Shown piece by piece: positions 36,112-44,890 of a stretch of 59,510 nucleotides of DNA. The position numbers and the translations under genes were made by a program. The stretch spans positions 1 through 59,510 of the forward strand of contig NZ_JALQDG010000038.1 of the NCBI RefSeq assembly GCF_023631325.1, read 5' to 3'. The notes under the pieces were generated by a model that saw nothing but the letters and a program-made list of their open reading frames with translations, was not told the origin of the DNA and did no database searches. This DNA is from Caballeronia sp. INDeC2 (GTDB lineage Bacteria > Pseudomonadota > Gammaproteobacteria > Burkholderiales > Burkholderiaceae). Position 1 is the stretch's first letter; each line of letters starts with the position of its first letter.

Positions 36112-36137
36112 GCGCCGCGCACTGCGTTGTGCGGCGC
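36112..36137. terminator. Stem-loop between convergent genes
   Basis: GCGCCGCGCAC (36112-36122) pairs with GTGCGGCGC (36129-36137), leaving a small bulge and a ~6-base loop. It sits between the stops of the decarboxylase (36093) and reductase (36157). No T-tract is present, so termination is only probable. Confidence 0.4.
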
Positions 36138-36156
36138 TAAGCCGACGCCGCAGCGT

Positions 36157-37146
36157 TCAGATATCGAGCACCAGTTCACTCGACCGAGCACGCGACACGC
36201 AGATCATGATCTCCGTCTCCTGTTCGTCATCGTCGAGGACGAAGTCGCGATGATCGGCCTCGCCCGCGAGCAGGCGTGTTCTGCACGATCCGCACGTGCC
36301 CGCCTCGCATGAACTGGGCGTTTCGATGCCGTTTGCCCGCAACGCATCGAGAATGGTTTCGCCGGGGGCGACGCTTACGCATCCGCCGCTGCGCGCGAGT
36401 CGCACAGTGAAAGCTTTGTCGCCTGTTGTGTTCTCGTGCGCGCTTGTGCCGAAGTCCTCGAAATGCACCGCGGAGGAGGGCCAGTGCGAGGTCGCATCGC
36501 GCACGGCCTGCATGAGCGGGCGCGGGCCGCAGCAATAGACGTGTGTATTGCCTTTACGCTCGGCCACGAGTGGCTCGATAGCGATGGACTGCGCGCGATC
36601 GCCGAAGTCGTGATGTACGCGAATCTTCGATGCGAACTCGCCTGCGTTGAATTCGCCGAGGAACGCCGTCGATACGGGCGCGCGCGTGCAATAGATCACA
36701 TCGAATGGCGCATTGCGGGCGGCGAGTTCGGCCATCATTGCGCGCACGGGCGTGATCCCGATGCCGCCGGCGATCAGCAGATAGCGCGAGGCGTCGTCGG
36801 CGAGCGGAAAATAGTTGAGCGGCGGCGTCACGCTCAGCATCGATCCTTCATGGACGTCGCGAGCCATGCTGAGCGATCCGCCGCCGCCCGCTGTGTCGCG
36901 CTTGACCGCAATGACATAGCGATCGCGTTCGGCCGGCGCGTTGCACAGCGAATAGCGCCGAGCGATACCGGCGGGCGTCTGCACCAACACATGGGCGCCG
37001 GCGGTGAACGGTGGCAACGTGCCGCCGTCTTCGTCACGCAGTTCGAACAGAAAGATGTCTTCGGCGATCTCGCGCTTCTCGGTGACCCTGAGCGTAAGCG
37101 TTACTGCAGTCTCTTCGATTTGATCTGGCGTACTAAGTATGGTCAT
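36157..37146 (-). CDS. Phthalate dioxygenase reductase-like protein (module B)
   Basis: 329-aa class IA reductase: FMN/FAD domain (RRYSLCNAP), NAD domain (LLIAGGIGITPVRAMMAEL, YCCGPRPLM) and a C-terminal plant-type ferredoxin (CEAGTCGSC, IMICVSRA). This is the order of phthalate 4,5-dioxygenase reductase (Pht2/OphA1) and VanB. It transfers electrons from NADH to the oxygenase, most likely the 39221 enzyme. It lies in a minus-strand operon with the MarR and MocA-type dehydrogenase genes. Confidence 0.87.
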   Translation of the reverse strand: MTILSTPDQIEETAVTLTLRVTEKREIAEDIFLFELRDEDGGTLPPFTAGAHVLVQTPAGIARRYSLCNAPAERDRYVIAVKRDTAGGGGSLSMARDVHEGSMLSVTPPLNYFPLADDASRYLLIAGGIGITPVRAMMAELAARNAPFDVIYCTRAPVSTAFLGEFNAGEFASKIRVHHDFGDRAQSIAIEPLVAERKGNTHVYCCGPRPLMQAVRDATSHWPSSAVHFEDFGTSAHENTTGDKAFTVRLARSGGCVSVAPGETILDALRANGIETPSSCEAGTCGSCRTRLLAGEADHRDFVLDDDEQETEIMICVSRARSSELVLDI

Positions 37147-37193
37147 GATTCTCGAGCAACCTCGTCTGGTCGCCTCACGGTTTGATCAGTCGG

Positions 37194-38378
37194 TCAAGCG
37201 AGCGCGACTTGATGCTTCAGAAAAATTTCCTCGCCGCGCTCCGACGAAGCGATCGCCGCCGCGCAGACTTCCAGATTGGCGAGGCCCCAGCGGCCGTCGT
37301 GAACGGCACGCCTGCGACTACCGATCACGTCATGAAATTCGCGCATCACGAGTTCGCGCGGCGAGACATCGGTCGGCAATTCGATCTCGCGTCGGCCCTT
37401 CTGCGTATACACGAACAGCCCCTTGGGGGATTGACGTATCTCGCCGCGCTCGCAACTGACCACCGTCAAACCAAAGAACGGTTGATTCGGCGCTCCAGTG
37501 GGAATGGCGTGTTTCGCGCGCTCGCTCTTGGCGCGCAATTCGTCTTCCATGCTCGCTGGCCTCGCTATTGCACGCGGCTGCGCAGGAAAGCCCCACTCGC
37601 CGATATCGAAGCTCAATTCGGCGCTAGTGAATCGGCCGTAGCCGTTGTAGACCGCTGTGGCGGCGGCGCCATCATCGAAGTCGATAAACACCGTATGCGC
37701 GCCGATCGCGCGTCGCTCCGGATCCCAGTCGAACGTCCTCGCGCGTACGCTACGTGCCGCGCCGCCCGCGAGCAGACGAATGATGTCGAACTGATGCGAA
37801 CCCTGGCGCAACGTCACGCCGCCGCCCTGCGCGGCTACGAGTTCATCGGGCCGGCGAGGGCGATAAATCCAGTCGGTGAAGCACCACGTATGCACCATGC
37901 GCACGCGGCCGAGTTGGCCCGACAGGATCAGTTCGCGCATCGCACGGATCGGCTGGTCGTAGCTATGCGAATGGCCCACGAGCAGGACGACGCCTGCTGT
38001 ATCGGCGGCCGCGACCATCGCGCGGGCATCGTCGAGATTCGCGGCCATCGGCTTCTCGACGAGTACGTGCTTGCCCGCGCGCGCCGCCCGTTCGACGTGC
38101 TCGCGATGCAGCGTGGTTGGGGAGGCGATATAGAGTGCGTCGAGCGCCTCGTGTACGATCAGATCCTCGATGCCCTCGTACGCGGAGACACCGTATTCCT
38201 GCGCGCCGGCCTCGCGCACGCTCGCGGAGGGATCGGCGAAACCCGTGAACGTGAAGCCGTCGTGTTTTCGGATGGCGGGGACGAACGCCCGCCCCGCCGT
38301 GCCGAAGCCGACGATGCCGATGCGCACGCGCTTTCGCGAGGCGCTGTCGTGAGTGTTGTCGGGCTTCGGTGTGTTCAT
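37194..38378 (-). CDS. Gfo/Idh/MocA oxidoreductase, 4,5-dihydroxyphthalate dehydrogenase-like (Pht4)
   Basis: 394 aa. N-terminal Rossmann fold (RIGIVGFGTAGRAFVPAI), EKPMAANLDDA as the signature Glu-Lys-Pro, and the C-terminal MocA alpha/beta domain (TLRQGSHQFDIIRLL). The putative dihydrodiol dehydrogenase of phthalate catabolism (Pht4/OphB) belongs to this superfamily, so oxidation of a cis-dihydrodiol from the adjacent Rieske oxygenase is the best guess. ATG 38378 has GAGGA nine bases upstream; an in-frame ATG at 38387 abuts it. Five bp after the MarR stop. Confidence 0.82.
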   Translation of the reverse strand: MNTPKPDNTHDSASRKRVRIGIVGFGTAGRAFVPAIRKHDGFTFTGFADPSASVREAGAQEYGVSAYEGIEDLIVHEALDALYIASPTTLHREHVERAARAGKHVLVEKPMAANLDDARAMVAAADTAGVVLLVGHSHSYDQPIRAMRELILSGQLGRVRMVHTWCFTDWIYRPRRPDELVAAQGGGVTLRQGSHQFDIIRLLAGGAARSVRARTFDWDPERRAIGAHTVFIDFDDGAAATAVYNGYGRFTSAELSFDIGEWGFPAQPRAIARPASMEDELRAKSERAKHAIPTGAPNQPFFGLTVVSCERGEIRQSPKGLFVYTQKGRREIELPTDVSPRELVMREFHDVIGSRRRAVHDGRWGLANLEVCAAAIASSERGEEIFLKHQVALA

Positions 38379-38383
38379 CAAAA

Positions 38384-38932
38384 TCATTCCTCGCTGAAAT
38401 TTCCCGGTGCCGGATCGCGGCCGTTTCTGGGCGCCACGAGGTCGTCGGCGGCCAGGTTCTCGATCATCGCAAGCAGCGTGCGGCGCGTCGCCGCGATGTC
38501 TTCCTGCGAGATGCCCGCAAGCGCTATGCGATTCACCTCGATCGCACCCGGCACGAGAGCGGTGCGTAGCGCAACGCCCTTCGGCGTCAGGAACACGCGC
38601 ACCTGCTTGCGGTTGTCGGGCAGTTTCTGACGGGTGAGATAGCCGAGCGTCTCCATCGTCTTCAGAGCGGAAAACGTCGTCGGCTCGGCGACACCCGCCT
38701 GTTCGCTCAACTGCCGTTGCGTGAGGCCGTCCGTCTGCCAGAGGATGCGCAGAAACGTCCAGTGGCCATAGAGCACGTCGTGCTCCTTGAGGCGCGCCTG
38801 CAACGAACGCGAGAAGGTACGCGCCGCGTCCTTGACGAGATGCGCCATGCGTTCTTCCGGCAACGCTTCACGCCAGTGCTTGAGCGAGCCCGGTTGCGGG
38901 TCGCGTGGAATTCTTGCCTCGCTCTTGTTCAT
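38384..38932 (-). CDS. MarR-family transcriptional regulator (module B)
   Basis: 182 aa. The winged helix-turn-helix includes LTQRQLSEQAGVAEPTTFSA and the wing RQKLPDNRKQVRVFLT. ATG 38932 is preferred to 38956 because of AAGGTGAG upstream. It heads the operon MarR, MocA dehydrogenase, reductase and is divergent from the Rieske oxygenase at 39221. Two palindromes of TTAG-N4-CTAA form flank the promoter region (38978, 39135), typical of MarR repressors that control themselves and the divergent gene. Confidence 0.87.
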   Translation of the reverse strand: MNKSEARIPRDPQPGSLKHWREALPEERMAHLVKDAARTFSRSLQARLKEHDVLYGHWTFLRILWQTDGLTQRQLSEQAGVAEPTTFSALKTMETLGYLTRQKLPDNRKQVRVFLTPKGVALRTALVPGAIEVNRIALAGISQEDIAATRRTLLAMIENLAADDLVAPRNGRDPAPGNFSEE

Positions 38933-38977
38933 CGTCTCACCTTGTCCGGCATGCACGCATGCCTCTTTTCCGTAAAC

Positions 38978-38989
38978 TTAGATAACTAA
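38978..38989. promoter_or_regulatory. Candidate MarR operator
   Basis: TTAGATAACTAA, an imperfect palindrome of the TTAG-N4-CTAA pattern, 46 bp upstream of the MarR start. Likely autoregulatory site. Confidence 0.5.
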
Positions 38990-39134
38990 ACTAATATTGT
39001 CAACGCTTCGATAGCTAGGGAGAAACCTTAGCTCGCCGTCTGCTCGCTAGTTTTACTGAAAGGTGCTTCCCCGCCGTGCTGGAGCGGATTTAAGACAGGT
39101 ACGTGTGAACTCAGTATTTTCCATTATTTTTAAG

Positions 39135-39146
39135 TTAGGTACCTAA
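39135..39146. promoter_or_regulatory. Candidate MarR operator, perfect palindrome
   Basis: TTAGGTACCTAA is a perfect 12-bp palindrome 75 bp upstream of the Rieske oxygenase start. Its near-copy TTAGGTCCCTAA lies at 32975 in the porin/IclR region. Confidence 0.55.
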
Positions 39147-39220
39147 GCATACTATCGTTAAAAGGCTGGCGGCGAGAGGTGCGGCGCCAGCGCACTTCTC
39201 CACCATACGGGAATCGACTC

Positions 39221-40459
39221 ATGCTCACGGCTGAACAAAATGAAACCTTGACGCGCATCGGACCAGGGTCGTCGATGGGAAAGCTGCTGCGCCGCTACTG
39301 GCAACCGTTCGCGGCGGCGTCGGAACTCGACGATAAATGGACCAAGCGCGTGCGTCTGCTCGGCGAGGACCTCGTTCTCTTTCGGGATCGGCAAGGCAGG
39401 CGCGGCTTGATTGCGGAGCAGTGTCCGCATCGGCGTGCGTCGTTCGCGCATGGTATTCCCACGGAGCAGGGCATCCGCTGCCCGTATCACGGCTGGGAGT
39501 TTAGCGCAGAGGGCAAGTGCCTCAATCAGCCGAACGAGCCGGACAATTGTGCGTTTCGCGACAAGGTCGCAACCGATGCGTACCCGGTCGAGGAACTCGG
39601 TGGCGTGCTGTTCGCGTATATGGGACCGGAGCCGCGTCCGTTGCTTCCACGCTTCGACGGTTTCGTCGCGCCGGGCGCGATCCGCATGATGGGCCGGGCG
39701 TTGTTGCCGGTGAACTGGCTGCAGATCATGGAAAACTCGGTCGATCCGATCCATACCGAATGGTTGCACGGCCACCACTACGAGTTTCAGAAGGAACAGG
39801 AAGGCGTGAAGGTGGCGATCAGTGCTAAGCACGAGAAGATCGCCTTCAACGAGTTCGAATTCGGCGTGACGAAACATCGTCTGCTGGCTGGCCATTCGGA
39901 AGACTCGGACGACTGGCTCGTCGGTCATCCGATCGTGTTCCCGAACATGCTGGCCGTGGGCAACGGCGACGAGGCTTCGCGCTATTACTCTTTCCAGATC
40001 CGCGTGCCGGTCGACGACGAGCATACGCTGCACCTCTGGTACAACGCTTACCTTCCGCCGAAGGGGATCGACGTGCCGGCCCGTCTCACGGAGCGCCTGC
40101 ATACGTACGACGTTCCGTTTCGCGATGCGGATGGCGAGTTCATCGTCGATAACGTGGACGGTCAGGACATGATGGCGTGGATCACGCAAGGCGCAATAGC
40201 AGACCGCACGCGCGAAAACCTCGGCGCGTCCGACCAGGGCCTCGCTATCTACCGCCGCATGCTGCGTCGCGAACTGAAGAAGGTCGAGTCGGGCGAAGAT
40301 CCGATGGGCCTCGTACGCGATTCCGTGCGCAATCAGTGCATCGATCTGCCCAACGAGCGCAAGAAGCACCACAACAGCGATGGCTTCGCGAGCTTCATGC
40401 TGCGCACGCACGCGAAGTATTCGCCGATCGCACAGGACCTGGTGCGCATCTTCGAATAG
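39221..40459 (+). CDS. Rieske oxygenase, phthalate 4,5-dioxygenase-like alpha subunit (module B)
   Basis: 412 aa. Phthalate-dioxygenase N-terminus (LTRIGPGSSMGKLLRRYW), Rieske ligands CPHRRASF and CPYHGWEF, mononuclear iron motif NSVDPIHTEWLHGHH. Size and architecture match the OphA2/Pht3 alpha-only oxygenases that work with a class IA reductase and no ferredoxin; that reductase is at 36157. Together with the MocA dehydrogenase and Pht5-like decarboxylase the module contains the full Pht2-5 set. Divergent from MarR. Its actual substrate could be another phthalate isomer or analogue. Confidence 0.88.
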   Translation: MLTAEQNETLTRIGPGSSMGKLLRRYWQPFAAASELDDKWTKRVRLLGEDLVLFRDRQGRRGLIAEQCPHRRASFAHGIPTEQGIRCPYHGWEFSAEGKCLNQPNEPDNCAFRDKVATDAYPVEELGGVLFAYMGPEPRPLLPRFDGFVAPGAIRMMGRALLPVNWLQIMENSVDPIHTEWLHGHHYEFQKEQEGVKVAISAKHEKIAFNEFEFGVTKHRLLAGHSEDSDDWLVGHPIVFPNMLAVGNGDEASRYYSFQIRVPVDDEHTLHLWYNAYLPPKGIDVPARLTERLHTYDVPFRDADGEFIVDNVDGQDMMAWITQGAIADRTRENLGASDQGLAIYRRMLRRELKKVESGEDPMGLVRDSVRNQCIDLPNERKKHHNSDGFASFMLRTHAKYSPIAQDLVRIFE

Positions 40460-40527
40460 CGGTCTACGCCGGAGCAGGGGCACGTTGCGGCTTGCATTCA
40501 AAACGCATAACACAAAAGGCAATCGTG

Positions 40528-40549
40528 GATGCGTAATGCAAAACGCATC
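40528..40549. promoter_or_regulatory. Inverted repeat upstream of the TctAB fusion, containing ATGCAAAACGCAT
   Basis: GATGCGT (40528-40534) and ACGCATC (40543-40549) form a perfect 7-bp inverted repeat with an 8-bp spacer. The enclosed 13-mer ATGCAAAACGCAT (40536-40548) recurs in inverted orientation at 44829. A related AACGCAT lies at 40502. This looks like a regulator site, perhaps GntR-type; no GntR gene is in the window. Confidence 0.45.
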
Positions 40550-40710
40550 GTGCCGGCCGCTGCGGCTCGGAGCGATGAGCGGTTCGACTATAAGCGCCCG
40601 GCCACGCAGCCGGACGGTCACCGGAGACTTGAGATGCGACCCACATACAGCCTATCCCGCCGGTGTCGTCGCCTGAGCGTCACGCCGCTCGTTCGTCGGG
40701 AGGCACTTTA

Positions 40711-42903
40711 ATGCTGGACGCCGCTCTCCATGCGCTAACCCTGATCCTTGATCCGCTGCGGCTCGGGATCATGCTGGGAGGCGTGCTGCTCGGACTCGCG
40801 CTGGGCGTCGTGCCAGGCCTCGGCGGAATCGTCGGGCTCGCGCTGCTCATTCCATTTACCTATCATCTCGACGGCTACACCGCGTTCGCGCTGTTGCTCG
40901 GCATGGCTGCGGTGACGACCGTATCCGACTTCATCCCCGCCGTGCTGTTCGGCGTGCCGGGCACAGTGGGCGCGGCCGCCACCGTGCTCGACGGCCATCC
41001 GCTCGCGAAGCAGGGCCACGCACGCCGTGCCTTCGGCGCGGGGTATGCATCGTCGCTGGCAGGCGGCATCTTCGGCGCACTGCTGCTCGCACTCGCGATT
41101 CCCGTGTTGCGCCTGATCGTGTTGTACATCGGCTCGGCGGAACTGCTCGCGATGTGCATCTTCGGTCTCTCGATGGTCGCGACCCTTTCCGGCAAGGCGC
41201 CGATCAAAGGTCTGGCTGTTGCATCGTTCGGCCTGATGCTTTCGCTGATCGGCTCGGATCCGCAGACCGGCACCCTGCGCTGGACCTTTGGCACTTTGTA
41301 TTTGTGGGACCATCTGCCGATCGTGCCCGTCACGCTCGGAATTTTCGCGCTGCCCGAACTTGCGGACATGGCGATCGAGCGCACGGGCATCGCGCGAGCG
41401 AAATTGCAGCCTGGCGAGCGCGCGAGCACTCAGTGGGACGGCGTGAAGGACGCGGGGCGTCACTGGTGGCTCATTCTCCGGTGCAGTGGTCTGGGTGCGC
41501 TGCTCGGCGCGGTGCCCGGGATCGGATCGGCGGTGATCGACTGGATGGCGTATGGCCACGCCATTCGCACCGAGAAGAATCCGGAGAACTTCGGTAAAGG
41601 CGATATTCGCGGCGTGATCGCGTCGGAGAGTTCCAACAATGCGAAGGAAGGCGGTCACCTGATCCCGACCGTCGCGTTCGGCATGCCGGCGGGCGCCTCG
41701 ATGGCGCTGCTACTGAGCGCCTTTATCATGCATGGCTTCACGCCCGGCCCTGAGATGCTGACCAAGCGTCTGGACGTGACCTACACGATCATCTGGACGC
41801 TGACGATTTCGCACATCATGGGCGCGGTGATCTGTTTGTCGAGCAGCAGTCTGTTCTCGCGGCTCGCGACCGTTCGCGTGGGCATCCTGATACCGCTCGT
41901 CATCGCGATCGTCTATCTCGGTGCGTTCAACGCAAGCCAGAGCTGGGGCGATCTGTGCGCGCTCGTGCTGTTCGGCGGCATCGGCTGGATCATGAAGCGG
42001 CTGGACTGGCCTCGTCCCCCGCTCATTCTCGGACTCGTGCTCGGCAGCATTTTCGAACGCTATTACTTCATCTCGAACGAGATCTACGGCCTGAGCCTCT
42101 TTACGCGGCCGGTCGTAGTCGTGATTCTGCTAGCCGCACTGTGGGTCGTGCTCGGTCCGACGATCAAGGGCTTGAGCAAGACTTTGCGCGGGCGCTCGCA
42201 AGCGGAGTCACGCAGCGCAGTTCCTTCATTCAGGTTGCGCCTGCGTGGTTTCGACTGGCAGATCGTCTTCACCCTGACGATGACGGCGCTCGTGATCGCG
42301 GCGATGGCGGTGGCTTGGGACTGGGTCTTTGCCGCGCGCCTCATGCCGATGACTTGCGCGGGCGCAGCGCTCGTATTCTGCGGCATCGTGCTGATCGAGC
42401 AACTGTTCACGCGTGAGTTGATCACGCGCGACAAAGGCACATCCGCTCCGATGGGCAAACTTGCGATGGCCGGCGCAAGCGCGCATTTCGACGAGCCGCG
42501 AAGCAATGTCGATGCACAACCCAGCCACGCGATCGCGAAGGCCGACGCAAGCGCCATCGCGAGTACGGCGCTCGGCGGACACGGCGAGCCTTCGATGCAC
42601 GACGGGCTCGCATCGACACTCGATACGCGCACCATCTACTTGCGCGGCGTGCGCTTCTTCGCATGGATTGCCGGGGCGCTCGGCGCGGCGACCGTCATCG
42701 GTTTGCTGCCGGCCTTGCTGATCTTCATGCTGCTCGTGGCGCGTTTCGAGTTCGGTGAACGCTGGCGCACATCGGCCGTACTGTCGATCGCGATGACCGT
42801 CGCTCTGTACCTCGTATTCGGCCGCATTTTCTCGACGCCGTGGCCGCAATCGCTGATCGGCGACTGGTGGCCGGCATTGCGTCATCTCGGCGGCATCGTG
42901 TAG
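40711..42903 (+). CDS. Tripartite tricarboxylate transporter, fused TctA-TctB membrane protein
   Basis: 730 aa. Residues ~1-500 are TctA (LGVVPGLGGIVGLALLIPFT, VLFGVPGTVGAAATVLDG, GAVPGIGSAVIDWMAYGHA). Residues ~520-730 resemble the small four-helix TctB subunit (DWQIVFTLTMTALVIAAMAV, then FFAWIAGALGAATVIGLLPA), separated by a Ser/Ala-rich linker around 600-650. TctA and TctB are usually separate genes. ATG 40711 has GGGAGG. With the TctC at 42986 it forms a binding-protein-dependent secondary importer. In Comamonas sp. E6 such systems carry phthalate isomers, fitting this module. Confidence 0.83.
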   Translation: MLDAALHALTLILDPLRLGIMLGGVLLGLALGVVPGLGGIVGLALLIPFTYHLDGYTAFALLLGMAAVTTVSDFIPAVLFGVPGTVGAAATVLDGHPLAKQGHARRAFGAGYASSLAGGIFGALLLALAIPVLRLIVLYIGSAELLAMCIFGLSMVATLSGKAPIKGLAVASFGLMLSLIGSDPQTGTLRWTFGTLYLWDHLPIVPVTLGIFALPELADMAIERTGIARAKLQPGERASTQWDGVKDAGRHWWLILRCSGLGALLGAVPGIGSAVIDWMAYGHAIRTEKNPENFGKGDIRGVIASESSNNAKEGGHLIPTVAFGMPAGASMALLLSAFIMHGFTPGPEMLTKRLDVTYTIIWTLTISHIMGAVICLSSSSLFSRLATVRVGILIPLVIAIVYLGAFNASQSWGDLCALVLFGGIGWIMKRLDWPRPPLILGLVLGSIFERYYFISNEIYGLSLFTRPVVVVILLAALWVVLGPTIKGLSKTLRGRSQAESRSAVPSFRLRLRGFDWQIVFTLTMTALVIAAMAVAWDWVFAARLMPMTCAGAALVFCGIVLIEQLFTRELITRDKGTSAPMGKLAMAGASAHFDEPRSNVDAQPSHAIAKADASAIASTALGGHGEPSMHDGLASTLDTRTIYLRGVRFFAWIAGALGAATVIGLLPALLIFMLLVARFEFGERWRTSAVLSIAMTVALYLVFGRIFSTPWPQSLIGDWWPALRHLGGIV

Positions 42904-42985
42904 TGGAATAACCATCCAAGCGGGCAAAAGTCATCGGCGGCGGGTACACATCGGCCGGCCGGTCACAACTGGTGGAGACAGAATC

Positions 42986-44086
42986 ATGAACACTCGACTC
43001 TCGCAGCTCACATCGCACGAAGGCCTCGACAGAAGGTCCACGGGCGACAGACGGCGCATGATTGCGCGCGCAACTATTTCCGCGCTGGCGGCGATGCTGC
43101 TATGCGCGCCGCTCGCCAGCCGTGCGGCCGCCGAAACCGTCGCGGATTTTTACGGCGGACGAAACGTGACGATGACGATTGGTTATTCGGTCGGCGGCGG
43201 TTACGACACCTATGCGCGTCTGCTCGGCAAATACATCGGCAACTTCCTTCCCGGCAAGCCAGCCATCACACCTCAAAGCATGCCGGGTGCGGGTAGCCTG
43301 AAGGCGGTCAATTACCTGTACGGCATTGCGCCCAAGGACGGTTCCACTTTCGGCACCTTCGGTCGAACCATGCCGGAACAGCCGCTGCTCGGCGAAGCGA
43401 GCTTCGATGCGCGCAAGCTCACCTGGCTGGGCAGCATTACGAGCGACGTGAGTTTGTGCGTGACGTGGAATACCTCGCCGGTCAAGACATTCAAGGATCT
43501 CGTCGACAAGGAAGCGCGCATGGGCGGACAAGGCGCCGGGTCGGATCCGGACGTGATCGCGTCGACCATCAAAAGCCTTTTCAACTCGAAGCTGAAACTC
43601 GTGACCGGTTATCCGGGCAGCAACGAAACCGCGCTCGCGATGGAACGCGGCGAGATCGACGGCGAATGCGGCGTGTCGTGGAGCACGATCCAGACACGCC
43701 ATCCGGACTGGATCAGCGGCAAGAAGATCAACATTCTCGTTCAGGTAGCGCTCGAAAAACACCCCGACCTGCCCGACGTGCCGCTGCTCCTCGACGTCGC
43801 CTCGAATGATCAGACGCGCCAGGTGCTGAAGGTGATCGTCGCAAGCCAGGTGTTCGCGCGCCCGTTCGCGGCGCCGCCGGGGCTGCCGCCGGAGCGCACG
43901 GCGGCGTTGCGCCAGGCATTCGAGCAGACGGTGAAAGACCCGCAATTCCTTGCCGAAGCGAAACGGATGGGCCTTGAGGTTCGGCCCGTCTCGTGGCAGC
44001 GCATGGACCAGTTGCTCGACGAACTCTACAAGACGCCGCCCGATGTGCTTTCAAAAGCGAAGGCCGCGGTGGGCGGACGGTTCTAA
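42986..44086 (+). CDS. TctC/Bug-family periplasmic binding protein
   Basis: 366 aa. An N-terminal basic stretch then the hydrophobic signal (TISALAAMLLCAPLASRAAA) directs export. VADFYGGRNVTMTIGYSVGG and PGAGSLKAVNYLYGIAPKDG are Bug/TctC hallmarks. The ATG follows GGAGAC. It should bind an aromatic or other carboxylate and present it to the TctAB fusion 82 bp upstream. The leader before the hydrophobic core is longer than usual, with an RRR just ahead, so Tat export cannot be excluded. Confidence 0.85.
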   Translation: MNTRLSQLTSHEGLDRRSTGDRRRMIARATISALAAMLLCAPLASRAAAETVADFYGGRNVTMTIGYSVGGGYDTYARLLGKYIGNFLPGKPAITPQSMPGAGSLKAVNYLYGIAPKDGSTFGTFGRTMPEQPLLGEASFDARKLTWLGSITSDVSLCVTWNTSPVKTFKDLVDKEARMGGQGAGSDPDVIASTIKSLFNSKLKLVTGYPGSNETALAMERGEIDGECGVSWSTIQTRHPDWISGKKINILVQVALEKHPDLPDVPLLLDVASNDQTRQVLKVIVASQVFARPFAAPPGLPPERTAALRQAFEQTVKDPQFLAEAKRMGLEVRPVSWQRMDQLLDELYKTPPDVLSKAKAAVGGRF

Positions 44087-44115
44087 CCGATTCATCACGA
44101 ACGCAGGACGACATC

Positions 44116-44829
44116 ATGACTCTGGACGAAGCGAAACAAAAACTGATCGACGCCGGCCGCATTCTCGAAGCCGAAGGTCAGGGCGATCTCACGCGCGGGC
44201 ACATTTCCCTGCGCGTACCGGGCGACCCGACGCACTTCCTGATGAAGCCGCATAGCCACGGTTTCGACGAGATCACCGAGGACAACATCGTGGTGTGCAA
44301 TCTCGCGGGCGACAAGGTGAGCGGTGGCGGCCGCCGTCACAGCGAAGTCTTCATTCACTCCGAGATCTTCAAGCTGCGCCCTGACGTGACGAGCGTGATT
44401 CACGCGCATCCGACGCACGCGGTCGCGCTCTCCGCGACGAGCCAGCCGCTGGAGATGATCAGTCAGCCCAGCGTGCATTTCGCGGACGGCCTGCCGTATT
44501 ACACCGAGACGATGAATCTGATCCGCACCCAGGACATGGGCGCGGGCGTGGCGCGCGCGCTCGGACAAAGCAAGGCGGTGCTGATGCGCAATCACGGAGT
44601 CGCCGTGGTGGGGCGTTCGATCGAGGAGTCGGTGGTGCTTTCGCTTCTTCTGGATAATGCATGCCGCATTCAATTGCTGACCCAGGCGGCGGGCGGCATC
44701 GGCGAAACCTTTTCGTCCGAAGACGTGGAGCGATTGCACGATTCGGTGACACGCGCGGAACAGTTCAGCGTGAACTTCGAATTCCTGCGCCGCAAAGTTA
44801 ATCGGAATTTCATGCACTCGCTGGTCTAA
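44116..44829 (+). CDS. Class II aldolase/adducin family protein (module B)
   Basis: 237 aa. Metal ligands VIHAHPTHAVALS and LMRNHGVAVVG, catalytic-type Glu in EVFIHSEIFKL. Same length as the 28107 protein and similar motifs. In Arthrobacter phthalate operons a class II aldolase homologue (PhtC) decarboxylates 3,4-dihydroxyphthalate, so an aromatic decarboxylase role is plausible next to the Pht5-like gene. ATG 44116 is 29 bp after TctC; longer frames start inside TctC and are rejected. Confidence 0.8.
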   Translation: MTLDEAKQKLIDAGRILEAEGQGDLTRGHISLRVPGDPTHFLMKPHSHGFDEITEDNIVVCNLAGDKVSGGGRRHSEVFIHSEIFKLRPDVTSVIHAHPTHAVALSATSQPLEMISQPSVHFADGLPYYTETMNLIRTQDMGAGVARALGQSKAVLMRNHGVAVVGRSIEESVVLSLLLDNACRIQLLTQAAGGIGETFSSEDVERLHDSVTRAEQFSVNFEFLRRKVNRNFMHSLV

Positions 44830-44841
44830 TGCGTTTTGCAT
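44829..44841. promoter_or_regulatory. Second copy of the ATGCGTTTTGCAT motif
   Basis: Exact reverse complement of the 13-mer at 40536-40548, located directly after the class II aldolase stop and 50 bp upstream of the second Pht5-like gene. TATGTATGCAAT follows at 44871, possibly a related half-site. Confidence 0.45.
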
Positions 44842-44890
44842 GCAATCGACAATTTTGACCTATGTATGCAATCCGCAGGAGGTTCACACG

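Noticed and set aside
37182..38630. Plus-strand 482-codon open frame over the MocA dehydrogenase
   Set aside because: Shadow of the minus-strand gene, no recognisable domain and no Shine-Dalgarno.
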